Assembly: GCA_026394195.1 (NCBI GenBank)
Contig: JAPKYS010000022.1
Span: forward strand, 1-53,271
Reading direction: 5' to 3'
DNA length: 53,271 nt
Source: a bacterium
Lineage (GTDB): Bacteria > Electryoneota > B3-LCP
The notes under the pieces were generated by a model, which did not search any database, was not told the DNA's origin, and saw nothing but the letters and a program-made list of their open reading frames with translations. Below, piece by piece: positions 9,218 through 17,749 of this stretch (positions are counted from its first letter, which is position 1; every line of letters begins with the position of its first letter). The position numbers and the translations under genes are program-made.

Positions 9218-9997
9218 ATGGGGTGAAATTTGCACCAGCAGAAACAAATTCAAGCTTGCGGAATGGATATATTGATCCTACACGCGTGCGTGCATGAAAA
9301 TAGTTGCGCTTAAACCTAAAAAAGGGGAGGATTCGTGCGGGGCGGATGGAAGAATATGGGTCTCTCCCCTGAGACACACACACGGGATAATTTTTTTCGC
9401 AAGTCGGGGTCCCCTTTCGGACTCCCAGCAAGTTCCCAATAAAAGTACTACACGAATACTTATTCAAATAGTGCTAATATGTGCAGTATTTCAATGCATA
9501 CTGATTTATAAACAATAGCTTAGATGAATTTCAAGAGTGGATATTTTCATTTATCGGTGCGGGAAGACCCATTGGGTGCGGTCGGTTGGTTACGAAAAAC
9601 TGAAAAATCGGTAACTTGATACTGTTTAGAACGAATTTGATTCGACTCACAAGTGGTCACGTGTGCAGTGTTCGAGTGTACATCACAGAAGGGATATAGG
9701 AACGCCTACGGTGGGCTGTGTTGCACGATCTGGGTGTTGGATGTTACTTTGTAGGGGTTAAGTGGATTTTGCGTTTAGGCGCATTTTAAGGGGGTGTGGC
9801 TGCATTTGTGCGAAGAATGAGATTAATTGATAGTGCGCGTGTAAGCGTGTGAGAGAAACAACCCTAAAACCAACAAAAGAGCGTGTTCTCACGCTTGGTG
9901 GATGGATCAAGGTCCCCTCTCACACGTTGGAAAATAATTCTCGATCTGAGTTATGGTACAATACACCCTCGAAACCACGTTTTAGGTAAGAAAAGGC
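9218..9997. other. 780-base gap with no gene seen
   Basis: No coding frame with recognisable content or a ribosome site is present. There are GT-rich stretches (9270-9292 and 9831-9853) and a segment around 9393-9430 (CCCCTTTCGGACTCCCAG) loosely resembling part of the dispersed repeat at 43353-43467. The gap may hold the left boundary of the island that ends at tRNA-Lys(TTT), but I found no copy of that tRNA's 3' end here. Confidence 0.5.
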
Positions 9998-10026
9998 TTG
10001 AATTTGACGCGGAGATTGAGTATAAT
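9998..10026 (+). promoter_or_regulatory. Promoter of the defence-like operon
   Basis: TTGAAT (9998-10003), exactly 17 bases, TATAAT (10021-10026). The TTG here could be mistaken for a start codon of the helicase gene. Its promoter fit argues that translation begins at the ATG at 10091 instead. Confidence 0.75.
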
Positions 10027-10090
10027 ATCACATATTCGAGACTATAGTGCCTCAACCTGCGTTCAACTCCGTCTAATAAAAAAACCTGAG

Positions 10091-13000
10091 ATGTCAACCA
10101 TCTTCAATACTGGAATTCGTGATAACCTCCCAGTTCGGGGGACTGTCGGCGATTTCCTAAAAACCAAGATCCATCCGGATGTAGATCTATCCTTCGTATC
10201 CGCTTATTTCACAATCTACGCCTATGAAGCATTAAAGAAGGAACTGGATCAAATACGGGAGCTCCGGTTTCTCTTCGGTGAACCCAGCTTCATCCGCGGG
10301 ATTGATCCTCATAAAAAGCAGAAGAAAGCCTTCAAGATCGAAGATGACATCATTCGACTCGAAAATAGGCTCCGACAGAAACGGATCGCGTTAGAATGTT
10401 CGGATTGGATTAAAGCGAAAGTTGAAATCAGAACGGTGGTGCGAGAAGGATTCCTACACGGGAAAATGTACCATATAGCAGAGGGAGGTGTTGAAAGTGC
10501 GATAATCGGCAGCTCAAATTTCACCGTACGCGGTCTTGGGCTTTCACCTTCAGGAAACAACATCGAACTTAACCTGATTGTTGACAGTGATCGGGATAGG
10601 AACGATTTGAAGAATTGGTTCGACGAGCTTTGGGATCATAAATCCCTGGTGCGTGATGTCAAAGCAGATGTTCTCAAATACCTCGAACAGCTCTATCAAA
10701 ATCACCCACCGGAATTCCTCTACTATCTTACCCTCTTTCACATCTTTGAAAAATTTCTAAAGGATGAAAAAACTTTTGCTGACCTCAGTCGAACTACGCT
10801 GTTTGAAAGCCAGGTCTGGAACACCCTGTTTGACTTCCAGAAAGATGGCGTGAAGGGGGTCATCAACAAGGTTCTCACTCACAATGGCTGTATTCTGGCA
10901 GATAGTGTCGGTTTGGGGAAAACCTACGAGGCTCTTGCTGTAATCAAATTCTTTGAGACGCGCAATGAACGTGTGCTGGTACTCTGCCCCAAAAAGCTCC
11001 GAGAGAATTGGTCAATTTACCAAGCTCATACAGGTCATATCTTAAATCCTTTCCCCAAAGACCGATATGGATATGCCCTATTGCATCACAGCGACCTCAG
11101 CCGTGAAAGAGGCTATTCCGGCGACATAGATTTGGAGAATTTCAAATGGGGTATGTTCGACCTGGTAGTGATAGACGAATCACACAATTTCCGCAATAAT
11201 CTCAAGGGGAAGAGGGATGAGGACGGTGATATTGTCCACCTGAGTCGGTACGAACGATTGATGGGGGAAATTATTAAAAAGGGAGTAAAAACCAAGGTGT
11301 TACTCCTCTCCGCTACCCCGGTCAATAACACACTTACCGATCTACGCAATCAAATCAGTCTGATTGCGGGGGGTGACGTTGTTCATGATTCCAAAGCAAA
11401 TACTACCTTCAAGGAAAGCATCGGGATCAGCAATCTAAAAGAGTGCATTAAAAAAGCACAGACCCATTTTACAACCTGGGCAAAACAGAAACCAGAAGAG
11501 CGCACAATCACAGTTCTACTGGAGCGATTAGGATCTGATTTCTTCAAGTTATTGGACGGTTTAACCATCGCCAGGTCACGGCGTCATATCACCACCTATT
11601 ACAAGAATAGTTTGGAAGAACTCGGGGGGTTTCCGCAACGAACCAAACCGATTTCGATCTATCCAACAATCCTTGATAGCAAAAACCTATTCATGAACTA
11701 TGACCAATTGAACGATCAGATTAGCAAATACAAACTTTCCCTGTTCAATCCCTCGAAGTTTGTAAAGGATGAGTTCAAAGGCGAGTACGAAAAGAAGGTC
11801 GGTAACTTTACTCAGAGCCAACGTGAGCATTACCTCATCGACATGATGAAGGTCAATTTTCTCAAGCGCCTGGAAAGCTCGGTTTACTCCTTCACTTTGA
11901 CACTTAAAAGGACGCTCGACAAGATTGAAGATCTTAAAAGTCGCATTAATCGGTTTAAAGAATTCCAGGATGAAAACCCTGAAATTGATCTCGCCTCCAT
12001 CACACCGGAAGAATTAGATGACGAGGAGATGCGTGACGCTCTCGAAGTTGGCAAGAAACTAACCTTCAAGATGGCGCATCTCAAGCTGGACGAATGGTTG
12101 GAAAAATTGGATCAAGACCACAAGCAACTTCGTGCTATTTATCTTCAGGCAGCCGATGTCGGTCCAGCTCGTGATGCTAAACTCGATGAACTGAAATCCC
12201 GCATTCGTCGCAAGATCACCCATCCGACTCATCGAAAAGATGGGAAGCCGAATAAAAAGGTTCTCCTTTTTACTGCTTTCGCTGATACAGCGACCTATCT
12301 ATATGAAAACCTGGTAGATTGGGCGCACTATGAACTCGGCGTTCATGTAGCTTTGGTAACCGGTGGTGGGCAGAATAAAACCACCCTGGGGCTCTCCGAT
12401 TATAACCATATTTTGACTAACTTTTCCCCGGAAGCCAAGCAGCGCGACAAAATCAAATCCATGCCGCAAGACGAGGAGATTACCCTGCTGATTGCTACGG
12501 ACTGCATCTCTGAGGGACAGAACCTTCAAGATTGCGATCTCGTCATCAATTACGACATTCACTGGAACCCCGTGCGCATCATCCAACGCTTCGGACGTAT
12601 CGACCGCTTGAAAAGCCCCAATCTGCAAGTCCATCTGATCAATTTCTGGCCGACCGAGAATCTGGATCGGTACATCAGTTTAAAGCATCGCGTGGAGGCG
12701 CGCATGGCGCTGGTGGATATTACCACGACGGCTGATGATAACCTGTTAGAAGATGCGCCCATCGAAGATCTGGTCAGCGAACAGCTTCGCTATCGGGATC
12801 GACAGCTCAAGCGGTTGCAGACCGAGATTTTGGATATTGAAGAACTGAACGAGGACGGTCTATCATTGACCGAATTCACGCTGGATGATTTCCGGCAGGA
12901 TTTGTTGAATTACATCGAAGCCAACCGTGACGTGCTCGAAAACGCGCCTCTGGGGCTCTACACCGTCGTTCCAATCGATCCTGTCTATAAGGTGATCGCT

Positions 13001-13435
13001 CCGGGAGTGATCTTCTGTCTGCGCCAAAAGACCGATACCGAAACCAGCTCGCCCAAACGCTCTCGTCAGACCGAAACCATTAATCCGCTGCAACCGCACT
13101 ATCTGGTTTACATTCGTGACGATGGGAACGTTCGCTTCACCTTTGCTCAGCCGAAACAGATCCTGGAAATCTACCGTCAACTCTGCGGCGGAAAGAGCCT
13201 GCCTTATCAGGAGCTCTGCGACCTATTCGATAAAGAAACCGAAGATGGCGGAAAGATGGATGGCTATTCGCGCTTGTTAAATGGCGCATTGGCGTCAATT
13301 GTGCACACCTTCAAGCGCCGCAACGCCGCGGCTTTACAAAATGGACGTGACGCCACGTTGGTTCCCCCAGAAGAAAAAGCCTCTGAGGATTCTGAATTTG
13401 AACTTATAACCTGGCTTGTAATCAAAGAACCATGA
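10091..13435 (+). CDS. PLD-nuclease/SNF2-type helicase fusion
   Basis: Predicted 1114 residues. The N-terminal about 220 residues form a phospholipase-D-like domain with one HGKMY...GSSNFT motif (H-x-K and the downstream S/N of PLD nucleases). The helicase has ILADSVGLGKTYEAL (Walker A), VVIDESHNF (DESH box), LLSATPVNN, and ISEGQNLQDC with QRFGRIDR (motifs V and VI). This is the SNF2/superfamily-2 translocase class found in restriction-like and DISARM-like systems. Its stop overlaps the methylase start by four bases (ATGA), so the two are translationally coupled. Likely role: move along invading DNA and cut or licence cutting. Resembles DrmD in domain type, but none of DrmA, DrmB or DrmC is nearby. 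Start set from the promoter at 9998 and the protein's usual beginning; the ribosome site is weak. Confidence 0.88.
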   Translation: MSTIFNTGIRDNLPVRGTVGDFLKTKIHPDVDLSFVSAYFTIYAYEALKKELDQIRELRFLFGEPSFIRGIDPHKKQKKAFKIEDDIIRLENRLRQKRIALECSDWIKAKVEIRTVVREGFLHGKMYHIAEGGVESAIIGSSNFTVRGLGLSPSGNNIELNLIVDSDRDRNDLKNWFDELWDHKSLVRDVKADVLKYLEQLYQNHPPEFLYYLTLFHIFEKFLKDEKTFADLSRTTLFESQVWNTLFDFQKDGVKGVINKVLTHNGCILADSVGLGKTYEALAVIKFFETRNERVLVLCPKKLRENWSIYQAHTGHILNPFPKDRYGYALLHHSDLSRERGYSGDIDLENFKWGMFDLVVIDESHNFRNNLKGKRDEDGDIVHLSRYERLMGEIIKKGVKTKVLLLSATPVNNTLTDLRNQISLIAGGDVVHDSKANTTFKESIGISNLKECIKKAQTHFTTWAKQKPEERTITVLLERLGSDFFKLLDGLTIARSRRHITTYYKNSLEELGGFPQRTKPISIYPTILDSKNLFMNYDQLNDQISKYKLSLFNPSKFVKDEFKGEYEKKVGNFTQSQREHYLIDMMKVNFLKRLESSVYSFTLTLKRTLDKIEDLKSRINRFKEFQDENPEIDLASITPEELDDEEMRDALEVGKKLTFKMAHLKLDEWLEKLDQDHKQLRAIYLQAADVGPARDAKLDELKSRIRRKITHPTHRKDGKPNKKVLLFTAFADTATYLYENLVDWAHYELGVHVALVTGGGQNKTTLGLSDYNHILTNFSPEAKQRDKIKSMPQDEEITLLIATDCISEGQNLQDCDLVINYDIHWNPVRIIQRFGRIDRLKSPNLQVHLINFWPTENLDRYISLKHRVEARMALVDITTTADDNLLEDAPIEDLVSEQLRYRDRQLKRLQTEILDIEELNEDGLSLTEFTLDDFRQDLLNYIEANRDVLENAPLGLYTVVPIDPVYKVIAPGVIFCLRQKTDTETSSPKRSRQTETINPLQPHYLVYIRDDGNVRFTFAQPKQILEIYRQLCGGKSLPYQELCDLFDKETEDGGKMDGYSRLLNGALASIVHTFKRRNAAALQNGRDATLVPPEEKASEDSEFELITWLVIKEP

Positions 13436-14664
13436 CCGAAATTGAACTGAAAAAACGAATCGAAGCCGCTATTTTGCGGTTTCAGGATCTGCCGCTTTAC
13501 GAAGCCGGTATGAATTTATTGGCAGCTCTCGGTTATCAGAGCAACCTGCAACTGCGCGTCAGTGGATTCGATGAATTCAAACATAATTTGGATCAAGCTG
13601 GCAAGCTAAATGAGGATCACGCCAAAGTCAATGATTGGCAAAACGTCGAACTCCTCTGTCAGATTACCGGTGATACTTTGAACGCCTCCGGTCAGGGCGG
13701 TCTCGGCTTCCAGACCGAGTACCAGCCGAACGAAATGCAGTCCTACCTCTTCCTGGCGATTGAACTCAAGGGCTCAGAGTATACCCGCACCGATCTTGCC
13801 AGGATCACTCGTGCTGTCAACCAGGTGTTTGCCATGCCCGCGCTCTTGATCTTCAAGCATGGCAAATCCATCACACTTTCGATTATTGACCGCCGACCGC
13901 ACAAGCGCGAAGATTCCAAGGACGTGCTGGAAAAGGTCACGCTGATCAAGGATATTTCCTGCGCTTTGCCGCACCGGGCGCACGTTGAAATCCTGTTCGA
14001 TCTATCCCTACCAGAACTGTACCGAAAGCATGGTTTCAGCAATTTTGAACAATTACACGCCGCCTGGGGAAAAACGCTCAATACTTCAGCGCTGAATAAG
14101 AGCTTTTTTAAAGAGTTATCGAACTGGTATTATTGGTCGTTGGCTAATGTAGAATTTCCACCGGATGCTCCTAAAGATTCAGAAGAAACTCATTCAATTA
14201 GCGTAATTCGTCTTCTAACGCGCCTTATTTTCAGCTGGTTTATAAGAGAAAAACGGTTCATTCCGGATAGATTATTCAATGAGAATGAGATTCAATCCCT
14301 TCTTTGCAACGAATTTACACCTGAAGGGACCGGTACAATCTATTACAAGGCCATTCTACAGAATCTCTTTTTTGCAACCTTGAACACTGAAATGGATCAA
14401 CGAAAGTGGGCGGCTAACAGCAATACTATGATGGTGCATTCCCTCTATCGTTACCGTGAGCTTTTCCGCGATCCAGATCACGCACTGGAGGAATTTTCAA
14501 GCATTCCATTTCTAAACGGTGGACTTTTTGAATGTTTGGATAAGGATCTTGGCGCTGGTGCAACCCCCCGCTACATTCGCATGGATGGTTTCTCACGGAA
14601 GTCTGATAATCGCCTCCGGATTCCTGACTTCCTTTTCGGGGTAGCGAGCGGTCAATTGACCTGA
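13432..14664 (+). CDS. Eco57I-class DNA methylase, N-terminal part (split by frameshift)
   Basis: These 410 codons encode the N-terminal region of a long class I N6-adenine methylase: a mixed alpha/beta segment (FQTEYQPNEMQSYLFLAIELKG) and a helical region (LTRLIFSWFIREK...IPDFLF). It stops just before the methylase core. The next frame is open from 14628 and continues the expected sequence (SERSIDLNSVYG TRSETYKV...). The shift therefore lies within 14628-14661, most simply at the four-G run at 14638-14641. One extra G would restore a single product of about 1250 residues, which is the usual size for this family. Either a real inactivating mutation, phase variation, or an assembly error. Confidence 0.85.
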   Translation: MTEIELKKRIEAAILRFQDLPLYEAGMNLLAALGYQSNLQLRVSGFDEFKHNLDQAGKLNEDHAKVNDWQNVELLCQITGDTLNASGQGGLGFQTEYQPNEMQSYLFLAIELKGSEYTRTDLARITRAVNQVFAMPALLIFKHGKSITLSIIDRRPHKREDSKDVLEKVTLIKDISCALPHRAHVEILFDLSLPELYRKHGFSNFEQLHAAWGKTLNTSALNKSFFKELSNWYYWSLANVEFPPDAPKDSEETHSISVIRLLTRLIFSWFIREKRFIPDRLFNENEIQSLLCNEFTPEGTGTIYYKAILQNLFFATLNTEMDQRKWAANSNTMMVHSLYRYRELFRDPDHALEEFSSIPFLNGGLFECLDKDLGAGATPRYIRMDGFSRKSDNRLRIPDFLFGVASGQLT

Positions 14665-14699
14665 ACTCAGTTTATGGTACACGAAGTGAAACCTACAAA

Positions 14700-17180
14700 G
14701 TGCGTGGCATCATTCATATTTTCAACGATTACAAATTCACCATCGAAGAAAATACTCCCATTGAAGAAGATGTCGCTCTCGATCCAGAACTTCTCGGTCG
14801 AGTATTCGAGAACTTGTTGGCTGCATATAATCCAGAAACCAAAAGCACAGCACGCAAGCAAACCGGATCATTTTATACCCCTCGAGAGATTGTTGACTAT
14901 ATGGTCGAACGTGCCTTGATATACACTTTGGAAACTCGCTTCCAGGAGCAAGTGAGTAGTAAAGTAGCGAATTTGCGTAAGCGACTTGAACATTTGGTAT
15001 CCTATGATCAAGTAGGTAATCCATTTTCTCCAGATGAAACGATCATCTTGATCAAAGTTATTGACCGTTTAAAGGTATTAGACCCCGCTTGCGGTTCTGG
15101 TGCCTTCCCAATGGGATTTCTGCATAAACTTGTTCACATTCTCCAGAAATTGGACCCCGGAAACGTGCAGTGGAAAGAGCGACAGGTTAACCGAATTGAG
15201 CGACTCATCGCAGGAGCACATACGATTGAAGACTCGGAGCTCAGAGATCGTACTCTTGAAGATTTGGAAGATCAGAGGCAGAGTATTTTCGATGCATTTG
15301 CACGCGATGAATTGAATTTTAGCCGCAAATTATTCCTTATTGAAAACTGTATCTATGGTGTGGACATCCAGCCTATTGCCGTCCAGATAGCCAAGCTTCG
15401 ATTTTTCATCTCACTTGTTGTGGAACAGAAGCCGAGCACTGATAGGATGAAAAATCTTGGCATTCATTCCTTGCCGAACCTTGAGACTAAAATTGTTGCT
15501 GCCAATACCCTGATTGGGTTGGATAAACCGGATGGCTGGTTGCCAAGCTACAATATTCTAAAACTCGAGCGTCAACTTGATGATGTACGGCACCAGCATT
15601 TTAGTGTCCGTAATCAAAATCGCAAACGTCAATGCAGAGAAAGGGACAAAGAACTTCGCCGCCAAATATCCGATTTATTGGAAGCTGAAGGATTTCTGGG
15701 AAGTGTTGGAAAAGAAATGGCAGATTGGGATCCTTATGATCAGAATGCTTCAGCAGAATTCTTCGATCCTGAATGGATGTTCGGCCTACTCACGGAGCAA
15801 CAGTCCGGAAGCACTTTTCGGGGAAATATGAGTTTGGTCAACGATACCGCTGGTCAGATGGAATTTGGTACCTCAGCCAGCGTAACTACAGGTTTTGACA
15901 TCACCATAGGTAATCCACCTTATGTCCGTGCTGATGAGCAATCAGAATGGAATAGAAAACTAAGAGAAGCCATTTTTGACTGCTGCCGGCGTGAAGTCAA
16001 CCGTGTTCATCATCAGTATGAAACCCTTTGGGAAAAATGGGATCTCTATATCCCTTTCATTGAGAAAGCTTTTAAGTTGCTTCGCCCAGGCGGTGTAACT
16101 TCACTAATCGTCTCTGATGCCTTCTGTCACTCCAAATATGCGCAGAAACCTCAGAACTGGTATTTAAAAAATGCCCTAATTATACGTCTCGACTTTTTCA
16201 GTAAAATAAAGATATTCGATGCTGCTGTCCGTAACATGACTTTCTTTTTCCAGAAAGCAAATGGGACGGATAACAGACCAGAACGACGTGTACATGACCC
16301 CGAATTTGGCAATGTAAATCTCTTATTGACAAACACCCAACCAAAACTCACTTATAGGTGTTTCTTTCCGGAAGATAAAAATGAAGCGACTATAAATATA
16401 CCAACAGTCCCGATAGCCAATATATGTTATCTTAGCTATGGTCTGGCAGCAAGTAGCGACGAGAAGCGTTTCAAAGGTGAATTCGTAACCGATGATGTTA
16501 CTTCAGATAGTAAAGACGAATTACATCCAAAACCTTGGGTTGAAGGAAAATTGCTGGCAAAGTGGTTACCGGTGAGTAATAGATGGTTAGAATGGGGTAC
16601 GGATAGGGCACCTTCAAAATTTCGGAGAGTCACCTTTAAGGAACTCTTTGATGCTCCTGAAAAACTCCTTATTCTTGTAATTGGAGGCGATGATTTGAAG
16701 ATTTGTTATGATGATAACCAGCTTTACACAAATCATTCTTCAGTAATCTGTGTCCCTTGGCATGCATTGAACGGTATTAGAAATCGATCAATAAGAAAGT
16801 CAGCACACTACCGTGGCGAAAGCCCTGCTCTAAACCAACCTACGCGAGAACAACTTGAAGAAATAAGTAAACACTTCTCAGTGAAATATCTGCTCGCTAT
16901 ATTGAATTCATCTCCTGCCCGGGAATTCTTACGTGCTAACCGCCGCAGTAATACTGCCTTATATCCCGATGACTGGAAGAAACTACCTATTCCTGATGTG
17001 CCAATTGAGCAACAGACACCAATTGTTGCATTAGTAGATCAGATCCTTGATGCCAAGCGCAAAGCCCCTCATGCAGAAATAGGAGCATTAGAAGCGAGAG
17101 TTGATGATATGATCAAACAGCTCTACGGGTTGACGGAAGAGGAGATTGCGGTGGTGGAGGGGGGTACAAATGGAAGATGA
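14700..17180 (+). CDS. Eco57I-class N6-adenine DNA methylase, catalytic and specificity part
   Basis: Open from 14628; GTG at 14700 is only a formal start, as the frame is really a continuation of the preceding one. It contains LLGRVFENLLAAYNPET and GSFYTPREIVDYMV (Eco57I-type lead-in), motif I LDPACGSGAFPMG near residue 125 of this part, and motif IV DITIGNPPYVR near residue 400, followed by a target-recognition-like region with KPWVEGKLLAKW. The end is EEEIAVVEGG. Function by family: adds a methyl group to the N6 of adenine in host DNA so that the partner helicase-nuclease ignores it. The last about 38 bases are repeated at 17705-17742 (36 of 38 identical), see the remnant entry. Confidence 0.88.
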   Translation: MRGIIHIFNDYKFTIEENTPIEEDVALDPELLGRVFENLLAAYNPETKSTARKQTGSFYTPREIVDYMVERALIYTLETRFQEQVSSKVANLRKRLEHLVSYDQVGNPFSPDETIILIKVIDRLKVLDPACGSGAFPMGFLHKLVHILQKLDPGNVQWKERQVNRIERLIAGAHTIEDSELRDRTLEDLEDQRQSIFDAFARDELNFSRKLFLIENCIYGVDIQPIAVQIAKLRFFISLVVEQKPSTDRMKNLGIHSLPNLETKIVAANTLIGLDKPDGWLPSYNILKLERQLDDVRHQHFSVRNQNRKRQCRERDKELRRQISDLLEAEGFLGSVGKEMADWDPYDQNASAEFFDPEWMFGLLTEQQSGSTFRGNMSLVNDTAGQMEFGTSASVTTGFDITIGNPPYVRADEQSEWNRKLREAIFDCCRREVNRVHHQYETLWEKWDLYIPFIEKAFKLLRPGGVTSLIVSDAFCHSKYAQKPQNWYLKNALIIRLDFFSKIKIFDAAVRNMTFFFQKANGTDNRPERRVHDPEFGNVNLLLTNTQPKLTYRCFFPEDKNEATINIPTVPIANICYLSYGLAASSDEKRFKGEFVTDDVTSDSKDELHPKPWVEGKLLAKWLPVSNRWLEWGTDRAPSKFRRVTFKELFDAPEKLLILVIGGDDLKICYDDNQLYTNHSSVICVPWHALNGIRNRSIRKSAHYRGESPALNQPTREQLEEISKHFSVKYLLAILNSSPAREFLRANRRSNTALYPDDWKKLPIPDVPIEQQTPIVALVDQILDAKRKAPHAEIGALEARVDDMIKQLYGLTEEEIAVVEGGTNGR
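17127..17164 (+). repeat. Direct repeat, copy 1 (methylase 3' end)
   Basis: This 38-base stretch, coding for the end of the methylase (GLTEEEIAVVEGG), recurs at 17705-17742 with 36 of 38 positions identical. The two copies bracket the small HExxH gene. Confidence 0.9.
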
Positions 17181-17646
17181 AGAGATCAAGAAGATGGCTG
17201 AAATCCAGGCGGCTAAGACTCATATTCGTCGTACTTACAAAAGTATTTGGACTAAATGGTACAAGGATTCACCAGAAAGCAGGCGTGCAAAAATATGTAT
17301 TAGAGTCGAGGCAGGTGAAGCCTATTGTAGAATCGATGGGCAGTTGATTGTACTCTACTTGGATGAGTATAACTTATTACAAGCAAAAACAAATATTATT
17401 TTTCGGGGGGAAAATAAAGACTGGCCAATCTGGAAACGTGATCTAATCCATGAAATGTTTCATGAATACGAATTTAAGGTTATTAAAGATAACCCAACCG
17501 CTAAAGGAATAGAATTATATAATGAATATTCGGGTTTCTTTATGGAGCCTGAAAAACATCCAATCGAATTTTTCAGTGCAGTAGCGGCAAAGTCAGGTTA
17601 TTTTCCAGAATTGACTGAAAGAGAATTGATAGATAATATAAAATAA
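17170..17646 (+). CDS. Small HExxH (zincin-like) protein
   Basis: 158 residues. The ATG overlaps the methylase stop by 11 bases and follows a GGAGGGGGG ribosome site. The key feature is RDLIHEMFHEYEF near residue 90, an HExxHE zinc-protease motif like that of ImmA/IrrE or minigluzincin proteins. A tail (FFSAVAAKSGYFPELTERE) recalls proteases that sense conditions, but I cannot assign a family. The gene is AT-richer than the methylase and is bracketed by two copies of the methylase 3' end, indicating that it entered the operon by recombination. A regulatory or effector protease role in defence is inference. Confidence 0.75.
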   Translation: MEDEEIKKMAEIQAAKTHIRRTYKSIWTKWYKDSPESRRAKICIRVEAGEAYCRIDGQLIVLYLDEYNLLQAKTNIIFRGENKDWPIWKRDLIHEMFHEYEFKVIKDNPTAKGIELYNEYSGFFMEPEKHPIEFFSAVAAKSGYFPELTERELIDNIK

Positions 17647-17650
17647 ACAA

Positions 17651-17749
17651 GCCCAGGTGAAGGAGTACGAGCGGCAGATAGACCGCCTGGTGTACGAGCT
17701 TTATGGGTTGACGGAGGAGGAGATCGCGGTGGTGGAGGGGGGAAAATGA
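17651..17749 (+). pseudogene. Remnant of a second methylase C-terminus
   Basis: Between the HExxH gene and the 571-residue gene, one frame reads AQVKEYERQIDRLV then YELYGLTEEEIAVVEGGK and stops at TGA. This is the usual C-terminal end of an Eco57I-class methylase but has no start or body. Its last 14 codons match the intact methylase; the residues before differ. Its stop overlaps the next start codon as ATGA, exactly as the other genes of this operon overlap. The simplest reading is that this is the ancestral methylase end and that the present methylase tail plus the HExxH gene came in later. Confidence 0.8.

Noticed and set aside
8795..9253. 152-codon frame opposite the sorting domain of the ten-repeat cargo
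   Set aside because: Shadow frame of a well-supported gene; its sequence is a reverse reading of the repeats and has no ribosome site.
9998..10090. TTG start giving a 31-residue longer helicase
   Set aside because: The TTG and the following bases form a -35 box 17 bases before a perfect TATAAT, and the extension has no conserved look. The ATG at 10091 begins the PLD domain.
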